64,000 nt of DNA. Origin: Zavarzinia compransoris (lineage in GTDB: Bacteria; Pseudomonadota; Alphaproteobacteria; Zavarziniales; Zavarziniaceae). The stretch spans positions 514,201 to 578,200 of the forward strand of contig NZ_QGLF01000005.1 in the NCBI RefSeq assembly GCF_003173055.1, in the 5' to 3' direction. The translations under genes were made by a program, and so were the position numbers. Position 1 is the stretch's first letter. Each line of letters opens with the position of its first letter. This document shows, piece after piece, positions 25,444 to 32,685 of the stretch. The notes under the pieces were generated by a model. That model did no database searches. It saw nothing but the letters and a program-made list of their open reading frames with translations, and was not told the origin of the DNA.

Positions 25444-25626
25444 ATGATCGAATTCATCATCGACAACGGCGACACCCTGCTGGCCGCGGCCAGCGGCGTG
25501 ATCGCGGCGGCATCGGCCATCGCGGCCCTGACGCCGACCCCGGTCGACGACGGCATCGTCCGTCTGCTGCGCCGGGTGGTGGAAGTGCTGGCGCTCAATG
25601 TCGGCAATGCCCGGCGCGGGCCCTGA
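25444..25626 (+). CDS. small hydrophobic protein, possible holin-type accessory
   Basis: A 60-residue protein with a single hydrophobic segment near residues 10-30 (LLAAASGVIAAASAIAALTP) and a basic end. GGGGAACAAAGC precedes the ATG. It is the last gene of the cluster, directly after the cell-wall hydrolase. The role is inferred only from size and place. Confidence 0.55.
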   Translation: MIEFIIDNGDTLLAAASGVIAAASAIAALTPTPVDDGIVRLLRRVVEVLALNVGNARRGP

Positions 25627-25629
25627 CAC

Positions 25630-25646
25630 TTGGCACGGCTTTTGCC
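25630..25646 (+). promoter_or_regulatory. sigma-54 (RpoN) promoter, -24/-12
   Basis: TTGGCACGGCTTTTGCC matches YTGGCACGRNNNTTGCW at every defined position except the last. The GG (25632-25633) and GC (25644-25645) doublets are 12 bases apart, as required. It starts four bases after the previous stop and points to the transglycosylase gene. Confidence 0.8.
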
Positions 25647-25715
25647 AGTTACGGCCTGTCCCAGGGCGTGGGCGGACGGGAATCCGGGGTTCCGCGGCGC
25701 TTTGGGGCAGGGCGG

Positions 25716-25732
25716 CCGGCAAGAATTGCCGG
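25716..25732 (+). other. hairpin in the sigma-54 leader
   Basis: CCGGCAA-GAA-TTGCCGG is a perfect 7-bp stem with a 3-nt loop in the about 110-nt untranslated leader. It lies 34 bases upstream of the start codon. Any regulatory role is not shown. Confidence 0.4.
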
Positions 25733-25766
25733 ATCGCCAGGACCGGATTGCCGGGAGGACCCGTGG

Positions 25767-26627
25767 ATGAGCCTTAGTGTGCCGAGCGAGATGACCGCCA
25801 CCGCCCAGCGCCGCACCTATGCCGGCGTGCCGGCCGATATCCTGACCGGCATCCAGACCGCGTCGGCCCGGACGGGCATGGATTTCAGCTATCTCCTGGC
25901 CCAGGCCAAGCTGGAATCGGGCTATGACGCGGGGGCCAAGGCCGCGACCTCCAGCGCCCGGGGGCTCTATCAGTTCATCGAGCAGACCTGGCTGAAGATG
26001 GTGAAGGACCATGGCGCCGAACATGGCGTCGGCAATCTTGCCGACGCCATCACGAAGGGCGCCGACGGACGGATGAAGGTGGCGGATGCCGCGACCCGGA
26101 AGACGATCCTGGATCTCCGCCACGATCCCACCCTGTCCGCCCTGATGGGGGCGGAATTCGCCAGCGACAACAAGGCCTATCTCGAACGGCGGCTGACCAG
26201 GCCGGTGAATTCGACCGACCTCTATATGGCGCATTTCCTCGGGGCCGGCGGCGCCTCCCGCTTCCTGGCCGCGCTCGACCGTTCGCCGGCGTCGTCCGCT
26301 GCTGCCCTGCTGCCGGAAGCGGCCGCCTCCAACCCCAATGTCTTCTACGACAAGGCGGGCAAGCCCCGTTCGGTGAAGGATATCTACGCCCGCTTCGCCG
26401 GCAAGCTGGAGGCGGCGGGGGCGACCGCCAGCGCGGTGATCACCGCCCAGGCCGAGGCGACGGTCGATACCGCGGTCGCCATCGGCAGCCAGATCGGCCG
26501 CGGTCTTGCCTCGGTCGCCGGCAGCATCGGCCGCGCCTTCGGCCCGGGGCTCTCGGCGGATACCGTGCTGGCCCTGGCCGCCCTGCCCATGCCGGGCGAG
26601 AAGGCGGAGGGCAAGCCCGGCTCTTAA
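25767..26627 (+). CDS. lytic transglycosylase (SLT-type), sigma-54 controlled
   Basis: A 286-residue protein. Residues about 20-110 form a lysozyme-like transglycosylase fold: GMDFSYLLAQAKLESGYD carries the catalytic glutamate, then SSARGLYQFIEQTWL. The rest is helical with an Ala-rich end. GGGAGGA lies seven bases before the ATG. The promoter is sigma-54 type, unlike the phage-type genes before it. In Caulobacter-like bacteria similar enzymes (PleA type) open the wall for flagellum or pilus assembly, so a host polar-organelle role is as likely as phage lysis. It overlaps the epmA stop by four bases, convergently. Confidence 0.8.
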   Translation: MSLSVPSEMTATAQRRTYAGVPADILTGIQTASARTGMDFSYLLAQAKLESGYDAGAKAATSSARGLYQFIEQTWLKMVKDHGAEHGVGNLADAITKGADGRMKVADAATRKTILDLRHDPTLSALMGAEFASDNKAYLERRLTRPVNSTDLYMAHFLGAGGASRFLAALDRSPASSAAALLPEAAASNPNVFYDKAGKPRSVKDIYARFAGKLEAAGATASAVITAQAEATVDTAVAIGSQIGRGLASVAGSIGRAFGPGLSADTVLALAALPMPGEKAEGKPGS

Positions 26628-27682
26628 GCGCCGGCGACCGGCGCCCAGAGCACGTCCTCGATCGTCGCCGCGCCCGCGGCGACCATCGCCAGCCGGTCGA
26701 TGCCGAGCGCGATCCCGGCGCAGGGCGGCAGGCCCCATGCGAGGGCGGCCAGGAAATCCTCGTCGATCGGGTAGCGGAAGCCGTAGAGCCGCTCCTTCAA
26801 GGCGCAATCCGCCTCGAAGCGGCGGCGCTGCTCGGCGGCATCGGTCAATTCGCCGAAGGCATTGGCCAGTTCGACCGCGCCCGCATAAAGCTCGAACCGT
26901 TCCGCCACCCGGGGATCCGCCGGGTTCGGCCGCGACAGGGCGGCCATGGAGATCGGCCAGTCGGTCAGGAAGGTCGGCCGGGCCTCGCCCAGGTGCGGTT
27001 CGATCCGGTCGAGGCTGATCTTGAAGAAGATGTCTTCCCAGCTGTCGTCGTCGCCGGTGGCGATGCCGATCTCGGTCGCCGCTTCCCGCAGCCTGGCGGG
27101 CGTCGGGGCGCGGGGATCGTCGATCGTCGCGAACAGGTCGATGCCGGCATGCATCAGGAAGGCTTCCTCCACCGACAGGCGCTCGAAATCCTGGTCGATG
27201 GGGATGTCCCTGCCGTTCACGCACAGGGTGTCGCGGCCGCAGGCGGCGGCGGCGGCCCGGACCAGGGCCTCGCAATCGGCCATCAGCTCGTCGAGGTCCG
27301 CGCCCGCCCGATACCATTCCAGCATGGTGAATTCGGGCGAATGGGTGGGGGAGCGCTCGCGGTTCCGATAGGTCTTCGCCAGCTGGAAGATCCGCGGCTC
27401 GCCCGCCACCAGCAGTTTCTTCATGGCGAATTCGGGCGACGTGTGCAGATAGAGGCGGCGCGCGGCGCCGCCGTCCGCCGGCTCCAGATCGGTGGCGAAG
27501 GCCATCAGGTGGGGTTCCATCCCCGGGCTGACTTGGAGTGCCGGGGTCTCCACCTCGATGAAGTCGCGGGCTTCGAAGGTGGCGCGCACGGCCCTGATCA
27601 CGGCGGCGCGCTGGTGCAGGAAGGGGCGCCGGCGGGCGAAGCGGTCGGGGCGCCACCAGGGGGGCAGGGAATCACGGCTCAT
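26624..27682 (-). CDS. epmA: EF-P (R)-beta-lysine ligase
   Basis: A 352-residue class II lysyl-tRNA synthetase paralogue lacking the anticodon-binding domain (EpmA/PoxA/GenX). It attaches beta-lysine to elongation factor P. Motif 1 region is DFIEVETPALQVSPGMEPHL, motif 2 IFQLAKTYRNRERSPTHSPE, and motif 3 GIALGIDRLAMVAAG. It is divergent from efp with about 95 bp between the starts, so enzyme and substrate are side by side. EpmB is not in the window. Confidence 0.93.
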   Translation of the reverse strand: MSRDSLPPWWRPDRFARRRPFLHQRAAVIRAVRATFEARDFIEVETPALQVSPGMEPHLMAFATDLEPADGGAARRLYLHTSPEFAMKKLLVAGEPRIFQLAKTYRNRERSPTHSPEFTMLEWYRAGADLDELMADCEALVRAAAAACGRDTLCVNGRDIPIDQDFERLSVEEAFLMHAGIDLFATIDDPRAPTPARLREAATEIGIATGDDDSWEDIFFKISLDRIEPHLGEARPTFLTDWPISMAALSRPNPADPRVAERFELYAGAVELANAFGELTDAAEQRRRFEADCALKERLYGFRYPIDEDFLAALAWGLPPCAGIALGIDRLAMVAAGAATIEDVLWAPVAGA

Positions 27683-27776
27683 GGGGAATGGCCCTATCAG
27701 TCAAGGCGCAGGTTGTCCATTGCGGGCGTGTCTGATAGGGTCCGCCGCCATTCGGACAGGCAACAGAGTATTCCCC

Positions 27777-28346
27777 ATGCCCAAGGTAAACGCGAACTCC
27801 ATCCGCGTCGGCAACGTCGTTGAAATCAACGGCAAGCTGTTCGCGGTGCTGAAGACCCAGATGGTGCAGCCCGGCAAGGGCGGCGCTTTCGCCCAGTTCG
27901 AGCTGCGCGGCATCCGCGACGGCGTGAAGACCCAGGAACGCTACCGTTCGTCGGAACAGGTCGAGCGCGTTTCGCTGGAAGACCGCGAGTACCAGTATCT
28001 CTATCCGGAAGGCGACAATTATGCCTTCATGGATATCGAGACTTTCGAGCAGATCATCGTCTCCGGCGACGTCATCGGCGATCCGGCCGTGTGGCTCCAG
28101 GAAGGCATGGTCTGCTATATCCGCACCTATGAAGGTTCGCCGGTCGCGGCCGAACTGCCGCAGACGGTGACCCTGAAGATCGTCGAGGCCGACCCGGTGG
28201 TGAAGGGCCAGACCGCGTCCTCGTCGTTCAAGCCGGCGATCCTCGAGAACGGCCAGAAGATCCTGGTGCCGCCCCATATCGAGTCGGGCACCCGCGTCGT
28301 CGTCGGCACCGCCGACGGCAGCTACATGGAACGCGCCAAGGACTGA
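27777..28346 (+). CDS. efp: translation elongation factor P
   Basis: A 189-residue EF-P that helps ribosomes through polyproline stretches. The loop tip reads QPGKGGAF with the modifiable lysine exactly at position 34. This agrees with the neighbouring epmA. Three OB/KOW-type domains are complete, and the end EIVSGTRVVVGTADGSYMER-like segment is typical. The ATG at 27777 is the family start. A strong terminator follows. Confidence 0.97.
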   Translation: MPKVNANSIRVGNVVEINGKLFAVLKTQMVQPGKGGAFAQFELRGIRDGVKTQERYRSSEQVERVSLEDREYQYLYPEGDNYAFMDIETFEQIIVSGDVIGDPAVWLQEGMVCYIRTYEGSPVAAELPQTVTLKIVEADPVVKGQTASSSFKPAILENGQKILVPPHIESGTRVVVGTADGSYMERAKD

Positions 28347-28370
28347 CCGTCCCCGCGCGCCATGCGTTGG

Positions 28371-28394
28371 AAAGGGGCCTCAGGGCCCCTTTTT
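28371..28394 (+). terminator. rho-independent terminator of efp
   Basis: GGGGCC (28374-28379), TCAG loop, GGCCCC (28384-28389), then TTTTT. A-T pairs extend the stem. Confidence 0.88.
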
Positions 28395-28399
28395 CATGG
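28373..28399 (+). repeat. left 27-bp direct repeat bounding the AT-rich island
   Basis: This 27-bp segment contains the efp terminator hairpin and CATGG after it. It recurs at 29353-29379 with 25 of 27 identical bases; only the loop CA/AC differs. The spacing is 980 bp. Confidence 0.75.
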
Positions 28400-28512
28400 C
28401 TGGATATTGGAGGGGGAGGGCAATCTGAATTTCCAAGATGATGATTAGAGATTGTATTTATTTATTGTTTGCATTTAAAATGACTAAATTCTGTTCATAT
28501 GGTGAGGAAAGA

Positions 28513-29048
28513 ATGCTAAAGCGGCTTGATTGCTCTGAAGGCGGGTACGAGAGCCTGGAGCGGCAATGGAGTGATGAGTGCGCGCGTTACGGGGAAGGCT
28601 TTAGCGACTATGCAGCCCTCAAATTGAGCATGCACGCAAAATCTGCTGCGAGGTTCCTCAAGACAAAAATTACGGTATTTTTGCACTATGGGAGGGTGAT
28701 GCTATCGCATCAATTATGCACGTGAATGCTGCCAAGCTTCCAAAATCATTCGGCGTGACGTTGCGAGTCTTGTGGATATTGACCTCTCCGGAGTACGACT
28801 TTGGAGATATATCACCTTCAAAATTTGCGGGACTGGCTACAAAGATTGTCTTTGGCGCGAAAAATCTCGCGGCAAATGAGTTCAAGGCGGATCATCTAAA
28901 AATACACCTTGGTGGTTTGGGGGATAGGGAGTTTTTCAATGGCGTTGCCTCGACGCTCGAAAATTTGTCGCAAGCGGGAAGCGCTAAAATTGCGGGGAAT
29001 TGGCTTCAAATTGAACGTTTAACGAGACATCAAGCCATCGAGTTTTAA
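28513..29048 (+). pseudogene. frameshifted orphan gene in AT-rich island
   Basis: Two overlapping reading frames look like one protein. The first (ATG 28513 with GAGGA upstream, or ATG 28438) runs to about 28665 as a charged helical segment ending SMHAKSAARFL. The second, one base back in phase, is open from 28605 to 29048 and reads DKNYGIFALWEGDAIASIMH onward, continuing to a TAA at 29046. Joining them near the A5 tract at 28665-28669 gives about 180 residues. The family is not recognised. Base composition and codons (ATT, AAA, TTA) differ strongly from the flanks. It may be a decayed gene, a sequencing error, or two real short genes. Confidence 0.5.
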
Positions 29049-29110
29049 GCTCCCGTTCAGCGTTTGTGCCCTATGCATATGCGCCAATCTGGTATACGAA
29101 ATCCGGACGG

Positions 29111-29308
29111 ATGATTTCGATGCCAGAGATCTATTATATTGAGAAGCCAATCGAGCGGGAGAAACTCATGACCGAAGCCGAAGCCAAAAAGGCAGTGTAC
29201 GACGCTTGCCTTAGGGTAGCGGAAGAGATGGGGGCTCGTCTCAAGACTCTTTCTTGGTTCGGTCGGAACCATAAAATTCGATCGGAAATAGATCGTAAAG
29301 CGGCTTAA
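29111..29308 (+). CDS. small hypothetical protein in AT-rich island
   Basis: A 65-residue, mostly helical and charged protein (EREKLMTEAEAKKAVYDACL; GRNHKIRSEIDRKAA). An in-frame GTG at 29066 would lengthen it by 15 residues. It is AT-rich like its neighbour, and the second copy of the terminator follows it. No function can be assigned. Confidence 0.45.
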   Translation: MISMPEIYYIEKPIEREKLMTEAEAKKAVYDACLRVAEEMGARLKTLSWFGRNHKIRSEIDRKAA

Positions 29309-29352
29309 CGTAAACTGTCTAACGATCTGAGTTTCGGAAGAGACGGTGCCTG

Positions 29353-29379
29353 AGGGGCCTACGGGCCCCTTTTTCATGG
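29353..29379 (+). repeat. right 27-bp direct repeat bounding the AT-rich island
   Basis: Near-identical copy of 28373-28399. It contains GGGGCC-TACG-GGCCCC-TTTTT, so it is also a complete intrinsic terminator (29354-29374) for the orphan genes. Confidence 0.75.
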
Positions 29380-29451
29380 TTGCCGTGTTGAATGCGGCGG
29401 GCGTTTTGCGCACACTCCCGCCCGGTCAAGCCGCCGGGAGAAGCCGCACCC

Positions 29452-30606
29452 ATGTCCCCCCCGATCTACAGCCCCGATAGCCAGGGTTTCGATGCCGATC
29501 GCTTTGCGCGCCTGCCCCGGGCGATCGAGGCGGATGTGGAAGCCGCCCTGATCGATGGCGCGGTGGTGATCGTGGCGCGGGGCGGCAAGATCGTCCTGCA
29601 CCGGGCTTTCGGCCATGCCCACCGCGACAGCGGGCGCGCCATGGCGCTGGACGATGTCTTCATGTCCATGTCGCTGTCGAAGCAGTTTACCAATCTCAGC
29701 GTGCTGCAACGGATCGAGCGGGGCGAGATCGCGATCGACACCCCGGTCGCCGCGGTCGTCCCCGAATTCGCCGAACACGGCAAGGACAGCATCACCATCG
29801 GCCACCTGATGACCCATGCCAGCGGCCTGCCGCCGGTCATCCTGGGCGACCGCAGCCTGAATGCGGCCGACATCGGCTCGGTCGCCGCCGCCCTGTCGCG
29901 GGCCGTGCCGCTGTGCCCGCCGGGCGAGAAGGTCATGTACAGCCCGGTCCTCGCCCATGGCCTGCTGGCGGAGATCGTCCGCCGGCTGGACGGCGGCGGC
30001 CGGCGTTTCGCCCGCATCCTGGCGGAAGACGTGTTCGAGCCGATCGGCATGACCGAGACCGCACTCGGCATTCCCGACCACCTGCGCCCGCGCTATGTCC
30101 CGGTCGTCGTCCGCGATCCGACCCCGGGCCTGTTTCCGCCCGGCGTGCTCGAATCCTCCGACCGCCTGAAGCCGGACAGCGAAATGCCCGGCGGCGGCTG
30201 CACCGTGACCGCCATCGATCTCTTCCGCTTTGCGGAATGCTGGCGCCTGCGGGGCAAAGGGCTGCACCGCCAGGTGCTGTCGCCGGCCCTGGCACGCTTC
30301 GCCCTGGCCGATCGTACCGGCACCATGCCGAACGAATTCTTCGACCTGACCCCCGGCCGGCCGACCCCCTCCCATTTTTCCTACGGCTTCTGGCTGCGCG
30401 GCGAGGGCGTGCATGCCAGCGCTTTCGGTCATCTGGCCTCGCCCGGCACTTTCGGCGGCCTGGGGGCCGGGTCGCATGTGTTCTGGGTCGATCCCGCCCA
30501 TGACCTCACCTACCTCTTCCTGTCGGCCGGGCTGCTGGAGGAACGGGCCTCGGTGGAGCGTCACCGCCGCTATGCCGATCTGGTCCACGCCGCCCTCGAA
30601 CGCTGA
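29452..30606 (+). CDS. serine hydrolase, beta-lactamase / class C PBP family
   Basis: A 384-residue protein. The SxxK motif is S74-L-S-K77 within MSMSLSKQF, the THASGLP marker lies near residue 123, a Tyr-containing YSP motif near residue 161, and the C-terminal H-x-x-SPG segment is GHLASPGTFGGLG. It has no signal peptide, so it is likely a cytoplasmic esterase or amidase of this fold rather than a drug-resistance enzyme. It is followed 6 bp later by an MFS transporter, possibly the uptake or export partner. Confidence 0.83.
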   Translation: MSPPIYSPDSQGFDADRFARLPRAIEADVEAALIDGAVVIVARGGKIVLHRAFGHAHRDSGRAMALDDVFMSMSLSKQFTNLSVLQRIERGEIAIDTPVAAVVPEFAEHGKDSITIGHLMTHASGLPPVILGDRSLNAADIGSVAAALSRAVPLCPPGEKVMYSPVLAHGLLAEIVRRLDGGGRRFARILAEDVFEPIGMTETALGIPDHLRPRYVPVVVRDPTPGLFPPGVLESSDRLKPDSEMPGGGCTVTAIDLFRFAECWRLRGKGLHRQVLSPALARFALADRTGTMPNEFFDLTPGRPTPSHFSYGFWLRGEGVHASAFGHLASPGTFGGLGAGSHVFWVDPAHDLTYLFLSAGLLEERASVERHRRYADLVHAALER

Positions 30607-30612
30607 GCCATC

Positions 30613-31797
30613 TTGACCGCCCCCGAACCCTTGCGCCGGCGCCTGCCGGTGGCGCTGCGCATGGCGCTGTTCTACGCCATTTCCTATTCGGGGCTGGGCG
30701 TGCTCGTGCCTTTCCTGCCGGTCTGGATGGCCCATCGGGGCCTGAGCGCGGTCGAGATCTCGATCGTGCTGGCGACCGGGCAATTGGTGCGCATCTTCGG
30801 CAATACCGGCTTCGGCCGGCTGGCGGACTACTGGGGCGAGCGGCGCCGCGTGCTGATGGGGCTGACCGTCGCCAGTTTCCTGTCCTTCCTCGTGCTGGTG
30901 CCGGCGGATGGTTTTGTCGCCATCCTGATCGGCTATTTCATCGCCAGCCTGTTCTACCCCGCCCAGGTGGCGCTGACTGAGAACCTGGGCGTCCTGGCCG
31001 CCTACCAGCGCGGTTACGACTATGGAAGGGTGCGGCTCTGGGGCTCGGTCACCTTCATCGGCGGCACGCTGGCGGTCGGCGGCATCATGCCGCTGGCGGG
31101 GCCCGAGGGGGTGCTGTGGCTGATCCTGGCCCTGCTGGGCCTGACCGCGGCGACCGCCTTCCTGCTGCCTGATGTCCGCCCGGACAAGGGCGCGTCGCGC
31201 CACGGCACCATCCGCGGCTTCCTGGCCAATCCGGTGTTCCTGCTGTTCCTCGGCGCCAATGCCTTCGTGCAGTCCAGCCATGCCGCCTATTATACCTTCA
31301 GCACCCTGCACTGGCGGGCGGCCGGGCTCGACGACCTGACCATCGGCATCATCTGGTCCGAGGGGGTGCTGGCGGAGATCCTGCTCTTCGCCGTCTCGTC
31401 GCGCTTCGTCCACCGCATCCGGCCGACCCAGCTGATCCTGATCGGGGCGGCCGGCGGCATCATCCGCTGGGGTGTGATCGCCGCGACCACCGATGTCTGG
31501 GCCCTGCTGGCGGTCAACTGGCTGCATGCGGCAAGTTTTGCCTTCGCCCATCTCGGTGCCATGCATTTCATTCCCCGCGCCATTCCTGAAGGCATGACCG
31601 CGACCGCCCAGGGGCTCTATGCCTCCCTCGGGATCTCGGTGGCGGTGGCGGCGGCGACCTTTGCCATGGGGCCGCTCTATGCCTCGATCGGCGGGCTGAT
31701 CTTTGCCGTGATGGCCGGGTTCTGCCTGCTTTCGGCGGGTTTCGGCCTGGCCCTCGACCGGCGCTGGGACGGCCGGCTGATCGACTTCCGGGCCTGA
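30613..31797 (+). CDS. MFS transporter (MFS_1-like / HcaT type)
   Basis: A 394-residue protein with 12 predicted transmembrane helices. The cytoplasmic loop between helices 2 and 3 has GFGRLADYWGERRRV, the major-facilitator signature. A second repeat begins near FLANPVFLLFLGANAF. The family containing the 3-phenylpropionate transporter fits best. The start is TTG at 30613; ATG 30661 would begin directly at the first helix. It forms an apparent two-gene unit with the preceding serine hydrolase. Confidence 0.82.
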   Translation: MTAPEPLRRRLPVALRMALFYAISYSGLGVLVPFLPVWMAHRGLSAVEISIVLATGQLVRIFGNTGFGRLADYWGERRRVLMGLTVASFLSFLVLVPADGFVAILIGYFIASLFYPAQVALTENLGVLAAYQRGYDYGRVRLWGSVTFIGGTLAVGGIMPLAGPEGVLWLILALLGLTAATAFLLPDVRPDKGASRHGTIRGFLANPVFLLFLGANAFVQSSHAAYYTFSTLHWRAAGLDDLTIGIIWSEGVLAEILLFAVSSRFVHRIRPTQLILIGAAGGIIRWGVIAATTDVWALLAVNWLHAASFAFAHLGAMHFIPRAIPEGMTATAQGLYASLGISVAVAAATFAMGPLYASIGGLIFAVMAGFCLLSAGFGLALDRRWDGRLIDFRA

Positions 31798-31838
31798 TTT
31801 CGCTCTAATCCGGTGAAGTCCGCGGGGGAATCGGTGCC

Positions 31839-32585
31839 ATGCGTCTGACCTGTTACACCTTCGGCGACTATGTCCCGCCGATGCGGGTGGCCCCGGCCAC
31901 GCGCGACTGGATGGACCAGACGCCCCAGGGTTTCGCCTATCGCTGCCTGCCGCTCAATATCGCCAATGCCCATGGCTGGGAATTGCTGTGCCCGGCGCGG
32001 GTGACCGCGATCTGGGACGGCGGGGTGGCGCCGAAATCGGTCACCGTGGCGGGGCCGGGGGCGGGGCAGGCGGCGATCGGCCATTTCGGCTCGGGCGTGC
32101 TGACCTTTCACGTCCAGGCCCTGTTCGTCACCGATCCCGGCTGGAACCTTTACGTCACCGGCTCGCCCAACAGCGCGAAGCACGGCATCGCGCCCCTGAC
32201 CGGCATCATCGAGACCGACTGGTCGCCCGCGACCTTCACCATGAACTGGCGCTTCACCGCGCCCGATACCCCCGTCACCTTCGAGCAGGGCGAGCCCTTC
32301 GCCTTCCTCTTCCCCGTGCCGCGTGGCCAGGTCGAGGCGGTGGAACCCGAGGTCCGCCGCCTCTCCGACGAGCCGGACCTCGACGCCGCCTACAAGGAAT
32401 GGTCCGAGGGGCGGAGCCGCTTCCTGGCCGACCTGCCGGTCAAGGGCTCGGCCGCCAACAAACGCGGCTGGCAGAAGAATTACTTCCAGGGCCGGACCGC
32501 GGACGGCGCCGCCCCGGTGCCCGATCACCAGACCAAATTGAAGTTGAAGCCCTTCCCCGCCGCGCCGCCGAAGCCGAAGCCCTGA
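31839..32585 (+). CDS. DUF6065 family protein
   Basis: A 248-residue cytoplasmic protein of a conserved but uncharacterised family. It begins with a polar beta-rich segment and contains LNIANAHGWELLCP and FGSGVLTFHVQALFVTDPGW, both well conserved in the family. The end is Lys/Pro-rich (KLKPFPAAPPKPKP). It stands alone between an MFS gene and a quinoprotein gene. Confidence 0.8.
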   Translation: MRLTCYTFGDYVPPMRVAPATRDWMDQTPQGFAYRCLPLNIANAHGWELLCPARVTAIWDGGVAPKSVTVAGPGAGQAAIGHFGSGVLTFHVQALFVTDPGWNLYVTGSPNSAKHGIAPLTGIIETDWSPATFTMNWRFTAPDTPVTFEQGEPFAFLFPVPRGQVEAVEPEVRRLSDEPDLDAAYKEWSEGRSRFLADLPVKGSAANKRGWQKNYFQGRTADGAAPVPDHQTKLKLKPFPAAPPKPKP

Positions 32586-32602
32586 GCCGGTACGAAGTTG
32601 AC

Positions 32603-32625
32603 GCCCCGTTCACTATTTACGGGGC
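32603..32625 (+). terminator. possible hairpin after the DUF6065 gene
   Basis: GCCCCGT (32603-32609) pairs with ACGGGGC (32619-32625) around a 9-nt AT-rich loop. There is no T-tract, so it could be an mRNA structure rather than a terminator. Confidence 0.35.
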
Positions 32626-32685
32626 TGCGCCCTGGGGTTAGCCTGTGCCCACCCAAATAAGAATTACCAATTGGGGAGGGAACCT

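Larger units (their letters stand above)
8701..25626 (+). mobile_element. RcGTA-type gene transfer agent-like / domesticated prophage head-tail-lysis cluster
   Basis: An unbroken same-strand run of about 24 genes in the RcGTA order: terS, terL, portal, protease, capsid, gp6, gp7, gp8, gp9, gp10, gp10.1, gp11, gp12, gp13, gp14, gp15. A DUF2793 protein and lysis-type genes follow. Gene overlaps of 4 bases (ATGA/GTGA) are frequent. No integrase, excisionase, repressor, replication gene or attachment repeat is seen. Two small genes absent from RcGTA are present (13554-13946 and 14850-15125). It could be a true GTA, or a prophage remnant that has kept only its structural genes. Confidence 0.8.

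Noticed and set aside
28640..28675. Programmed frameshift in the orphan island gene
   Set aside because: The A5 tract in the sequence aca aaa att does not form a proper X XXY YYZ heptamer in frame and no stimulatory stem was obvious, so mutation or sequence error is preferred.
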